Source of the DNA: Bacillota bacterium
Lineage (GTDB): Bacteria > Bacillota > Clostridia > Lachnospirales > Lachnospiraceae
Reading direction: 5' to 3'
Assembly: GCA_023441145.1 (NCBI GenBank)
Contig: JAEZQN010000320.1
Location: 1-9,507, forward strand
Length of the DNA stretch: 9,507 nt
Below, one piece after another: positions 6,441 through 9,507 of this stretch (the stretch's first letter is position 1; each line of letters begins with the position of its first letter). Below the pieces are notes generated by a model. That model saw only the letters and a program-made list of their open reading frames with translations, was not told the origin of the DNA and ran no database searches. The position numbers and the translations under genes were made by a program.

Positions 6441-7409
6441 TTATTGATCTCTCTTTGACCTGGAGTCAATCAGAACAACGACAACCAGAATAATACCCTT
6501 TACAACCCATTGCCAATATGTATTGATACCTAGTAATACCATAATGTTGGAAATAACCTGTAAGAATAGTGCACCGATTACAATTCCGGCAATACGTCCA
6601 CGGCCTCCAGTAAGTGAGGTACCACCCAATACACAAATTGTCATGACATCAAAAAGAAGATTATCACCCAAGGTAACATTACCGGATAAAGTTTTGGAAG
6701 TAAGTCCCAAGGCACCAATAGAAGTCAGTATACCACACATAACAAATGCAAGAGTTACTACATAGTTAACACGTAAACCGGATAGTTTTGATGCTTCCTT
6801 ATTACCTCCGACTGCATAAAAGCTACGGCCAACTGCCGTATGTGTGGTAAATACATAGAGAATCACTGCACATATAAGCATCATAATAACTGCAACCGGT
6901 ATAATACCCACTTTTCCAAGTGCCAGTTTTCCAAAGCTAGATGATAGTCCTGAAATTGGCAACCCGTCTGAATAGAGATAATTTACACCTTTTAGCATAT
7001 TCATAATAACCAGTGTTGCAATAAACGATGGCATTTTACCATATACAACAAGAGAACTGTTGATTACTCCAACTACTACAGATACTAATATAACAACCAA
7101 TACAACAACCCAAATTGGCCATCCATTATTTACCGTGAGACCGGCAAAAAGAATCGATACCGTTCCTATGATGGAAGAAATGGACATATCCATTTCACCA
7201 ATTAATATTACAAAGAATTCACCCATTGCAATAATTGCAACAAATGATGCCTGTCGAAGTACATTCATAATATTTGTAGGTGTACGGAAATTGCTGTTTA
7301 AACAACAAATCGCAAACAATGCAACAAATAAGAACGCTATCATCCAGTCACTAAGCAGTGCTTTGAATCCATCATTATACCTTTTAGACTTTACTTTATA
7401 ATCACTCAT
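6441..7409 (-). CDS. Sugar ABC transporter permease (RbsC/RhaP type)
   Basis: This 322-residue inner-membrane protein belongs to the BPD_transp_2 (ribose/xylose/rhamnose) permeases. From the upstream ATG, hydrophobic segments lie near 25-40, 55-75, 80-95, 100-125, 128-145, 170-190, 217-238, 255-265, 275-297 and 302-316. The ATPase-contact loop GRSFYAVGGNKEASKLSG (196-213) and the glycine-rich VLGGTSLTGGRGRIAG (262-277) are typical of the family. Two starts are possible. AGGAG (7419-7423) is 9 bases from the ATG at 7409 but only 3 from the ATG at 7415, so 7409 is preferred. That gives an ATGA-type overlap with the ATPase stop (7402-7404), a sign of translational coupling. It is the only permease in the window and could form a homodimer or pair with one encoded further away. 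Confidence 0.93.
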   Translation of the reverse strand: MSDYKVKSKRYNDGFKALLSDWMIAFLFVALFAICCLNSNFRTPTNIMNVLRQASFVAIIAMGEFFVILIGEMDMSISSIIGTVSILFAGLTVNNGWPIWVVVLVVILVSVVVGVINSSLVVYGKMPSFIATLVIMNMLKGVNYLYSDGLPISGLSSSFGKLALGKVGIIPVAVIMMLICAVILYVFTTHTAVGRSFYAVGGNKEASKLSGLRVNYVVTLAFVMCGILTSIGALGLTSKTLSGNVTLGDNLLFDVMTICVLGGTSLTGGRGRIAGIVIGALFLQVISNIMVLLGINTYWQWVVKGIILVVVVLIDSRSKRDQ

Positions 7410-8925
7410 TTGCATTCACTCCTAATAAATTATTGATAATGACTTCCTGGGTTTTCCTTTCACCCTCTACAACATCCATAATTGCGCCTTCATACATAAC
7501 ATAGATTCTGTTGCATAAACCTATCAGTTCCTCCATCTCAGGTGAAACCAGAATTACTGCCTTTTTCTGCTTAGTCAACTTATGAATCAGATTATATATC
7601 TCAAATTTAGCACCAATATCAATACCTCTAGTAGGTTCGTCCAAAAGGAAAATCTCAGTTTCACGTAACATCCATTTCTCGATAACAATCTTCTGCTGAT
7701 TACCACCAGACAGCTTACTGACATTTTGCCATAAGGAATAATAGTTAAGATTCATTTTCTCACTAATATCATAGGCAGCCTGTAACTCTGCTTTATGATT
7801 CTGTAAGATACGTAATTTTCTGAATTTTTCCATAGATGGAAGTACTATATTATCCTTAATACTAAAATTCAGATTTAGTCCTTGCGTCCTTCTTTCATCT
7901 GGTACAAGGCCCATTCCCAGCTTTATCGCTTTGAAAGGTCTCTTTACATGGACCGGTTTACCCTTAAGTTTGACCTCACCTTTTATGATTTTATGATTAC
8001 CAAAAATAGCTTGAACAAGCTCAGTTTTACCTGCACCTAAAAGTCCTGCAAGGCCTATTACTTCACCCTCACGTACCTGTAAGTTGATATTTCTAAAAGC
8101 TTTTGGAGCTGTCAAATCTTTCACTTCAAGAATGATGTCACCGAGATCTTCATTAATTGGTGGATACACATGTGCCAGCTCTCGTCCTATAATCATTTTA
8201 ACTAATTGGTTATTATCAATATCTGCTACATATCCAGAATTAATATAGCGTCCGTCACATAATACCGTATAACTATCACAGCATTCAAACACTTCATTCA
8301 GACGATGAGAAATATAAATAATACCAGTTCCCTTTTTCTTCAGTATTTCAATGATACGGAATATATTCTCTATATCCTTTTCCTGAAGTACAGCTGTAAG
8401 CTCATCAAATATTATAACCTGCGGATTATCCAAAATGGCCTTTGCCAATTGAATGATCTGCTTTTCTGCGGTTCTTAAATGTTTTACTGGTACATGCAGA
8501 TTGACATCACACTGCAAAAAGTCCATAATTTCCTTTGCTTGCCGATCCAATGCCTTCCAGTCTACAAACCCGTGTTTCCTTATATAACGTCCTATGAATA
8601 AGTTTTCTACTCCATTCATATCATCCATTAAGGTAAATTCCTGATGAACAATAGCAATTCCTCTACTTTGGGATTCTCTGACATTATAGGAAGGTATTTT
8701 AATCTTTTCACCTTTTACATATAGTTCGCCTTCTGTCATTCTATTCTCACCAGTGATACATTTAGAGAGTGTAGATTTTCCTGCTCCATTTTCACCCACA
8801 AGAGCATGACATTCACCAGGCATTAATGTAAAATTTACACCTGACAGTGCTTTTACACCTGGGAACTCCATTGTACAATTCTTTATCTCTATCAAGGGTT
8901 TTATATCTTCTTTTTTGTCATTCAA
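7402..8925 (-). CDS. Sugar ABC transporter ATP-binding protein, two fused ATPase domains (RbsA type)
   Basis: The product (507 residues from the TTG) carries two ATPase domains, as in RbsA, XylG, MglA and RhaT. Domain 1 has Walker A GENGAGKST (44-52), a Q-loop VHQE, a degenerate signature LRTAEKQ (150-156), Walker B IIFDELTAVL (usual DEPT has Leu for Pro) and H-loop SHRLNE. Domain 2 has the relaxed Walker A GLLGAGKTE (294-302), an intact LSGGNQQK signature (405-412), Walker B LLDEPTRGID (427-436) and SPEMEE in place of an H-loop histidine, normal for this class. The open frame reaches 8985, but those codons overlap the upstream gene. AGGGGG (8935-8940) sits 9 bases from a TTG at 8925 and the family core begins just after, so TTG is preferred; ATG at 8955 is the alternative. 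It energises import through the adjoining permease. Confidence 0.93.
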   Translation of the reverse strand: MNDKKEDIKPLIEIKNCTMEFPGVKALSGVNFTLMPGECHALVGENGAGKSTLSKCITGENRMTEGELYVKGEKIKIPSYNVRESQSRGIAIVHQEFTLMDDMNGVENLFIGRYIRKHGFVDWKALDRQAKEIMDFLQCDVNLHVPVKHLRTAEKQIIQLAKAILDNPQVIIFDELTAVLQEKDIENIFRIIEILKKKGTGIIYISHRLNEVFECCDSYTVLCDGRYINSGYVADIDNNQLVKMIIGRELAHVYPPINEDLGDIILEVKDLTAPKAFRNINLQVREGEVIGLAGLLGAGKTELVQAIFGNHKIIKGEVKLKGKPVHVKRPFKAIKLGMGLVPDERRTQGLNLNFSIKDNIVLPSMEKFRKLRILQNHKAELQAAYDISEKMNLNYYSLWQNVSKLSGGNQQKIVIEKWMLRETEIFLLDEPTRGIDIGAKFEIYNLIHKLTKQKKAVILVSPEMEELIGLCNRIYVMYEGAIMDVVEGERKTQEVIINNLLGVNANE

Positions 8926-8934
8926 TTTTGTATT

Positions 8935-8940
8935 CCCCCT
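8935..8940 (-). promoter_or_regulatory. Ribosome binding site deciding the TTG start of the ATPase gene
   Basis: AGGGGG on the minus strand lies 9 bases before the TTG at 8925-8923 and 6 bases past the TAA of the upstream gene (8946-8948). The alternative ATG at 8955 lies inside the upstream gene and has no such site near it. Confidence 0.5.
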
Positions 8941-8945
8941 TTCGT

Positions 8946-9507
8946 TTATAGCCATAACCATCCAAGAGCTTCTACTCCTGAACATATGATGTTATCATCA
9001 GGTGCCTCAGGATGCCTAATATTATGTATTAATCGTTTTATCTCATGATATGGGAACATACAGCTTCCCACACCCGTTTCATTTACCGGATTAATATCAA
9101 AGAACATTTCTTTTACAATATCAAAATCCTTTTCATTATAATAAAGAATTTTATCTAATAGCTTATCCTTCTTATCAATATCCTTCTCTTTTTCATATTC
9201 TAAAGCAGTCAATACCATATCATATATAACAGCATTACGTCGCTCTGCATTTGCTAATCTATCAAAATGAGTTAGCCAAGGACGTAGTTTTTGACTATCA
9301 TATGCTTTTTCTCTTAGTAAATTGATTTTATCCAGAATATCTTTGTGATTTTCTTTTGCTGCGAGAATAGCAGGTATATCATTCTCGGTCATTTTATTTT
9401 TCTGGAATGGGAATGGTGTCGTATATAATGGAATTTGGCTTTCATGAATCGTAACCATATTCTTCATTATATATAATACAGTTTCACCCAATTCACCAAA
9501 GTTAAGG
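8946..9507 (-). CDS. Unrecognised protein, C-terminal 186 residues only
   Basis: The frame ends at TAA 8946-8948 and stays open to the window edge, reading LNFGELGETVLYIMKNM at its start, so the true N-terminus lies outside. An apparent TTG at 9491 is only an internal codon. The fragment is rich in charged helices: residues about 48-65, 72-100 (KLRPWLTHFDRLANAERRNA) and 103-131 (LEYEKEKDIDKKDKLLDKI). It ends with an aromatic stretch GVEALGWLWL. There is no membrane segment and no ABC solute-binding signature. Helical C-terminal domains of this look occur in some glycoside hydrolases, but that is only a guess and I do not recognise the family. It lies 20 bases upstream of the ATPase gene and is probably the same operon. 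Confidence 0.7.
   Translation of the reverse strand, partial: LNFGELGETVLYIMKNMVTIHESQIPLYTTPFPFQKNKMTENDIPAILAAKENHKDILDKINLLREKAYDSQKLRPWLTHFDRLANAERRNAVIYDMVLTALEYEKEKDIDKKDKLLDKILYYNEKDFDIVKEMFFDINPVNETGVGSCMFPYHEIKRLIHNIRHPEAPDDNIICSGVEALGWLWL

Noticed and set aside
7060..7401. 113-codon plus-strand open frame
   Set aside because: It is antisense to the permease; its Thr/Ile-rich repeats simply mirror hydrophobic transmembrane codons.
1..9507. tRNA, rRNA, CRISPR arrays, insertion sequences or attachment sites
   Set aside because: I looked for spaced direct repeats, transposase-like proteins, terminal inverted repeats and cloverleaf-like segments and saw none; the window is almost fully coding.

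Overview
This is a low-GC window with strong AGGAGG-type ribosome binding sites, and every gene lies on the minus strand. Codon use, protein style and gene content suggest an anaerobic Firmicute, most likely a gut or plant-fibre Clostridia/Lachnospiraceae member. The placement is inferred from sequence style alone.

Read in the direction of transcription (high to low coordinates), the window holds one tightly packed carbohydrate-type gene cluster. It starts with the C-terminal part of an unrecognised helical protein (8946-9507, cut by the window edge). Next come a double-domain sugar ABC ATPase (7402-8925), an RbsC-type permease (6441-7409) and an L-rhamnose mutarotase-like protein (6066-6395). 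A small gene of the Anabaena sensory rhodopsin transducer (ASRT) family follows at 5680-6041; its reading frame is broken at A AAA AAG. After it come a creatinase-like M24 protein (4467-5645), a creatininase-like hydrolase (3708-4445), a hexapeptide sugar O-acetyltransferase (3017-3601), an AllA-like cupin (2494-2976), a rhamnulokinase (1013-2419) and an AraC-family regulator (1-878, C-terminus cut by the window edge). Gaps are mostly under 80 bases. The largest are 106 bases (3602-3707, holding a strong hairpin) and 134 bases (879-1012, holding an extended -10 promoter for the regulator). No gap above 300 bases remains once the frameshifted gene is recognised.

The transporter, mutarotase and kinase read as uptake, anomer conversion and phosphorylation of L-rhamnose or a similar deoxy/keto sugar. 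The isomerase, aldolase and substrate-binding protein expected for that pathway are not in the window. Between mutarotase and kinase sits an unusual block: an ASRT-family small-molecule-binding protein, a creatinase-fold protein lacking peptidase metal ligands, a creatininase-fold hydrolase with a changed second motif, and an AllA-fold protein. The last three belong to families named for creatine, creatinine and ureidoglycolate chemistry. Their shared presence in a rhamnose-type operon suggests an undescribed variant pathway, perhaps acting on a modified or nitrogen-bearing sugar.

The most striking single observation is the ASRT-family gene. Its expected start and the rest of the protein lie in two frames joined exactly at a dnaX-type slippery heptamer, followed at once by a 6-bp hairpin. 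This is either programmed -1 frameshifting, a one-base loss in an A tract, or a sequence error.
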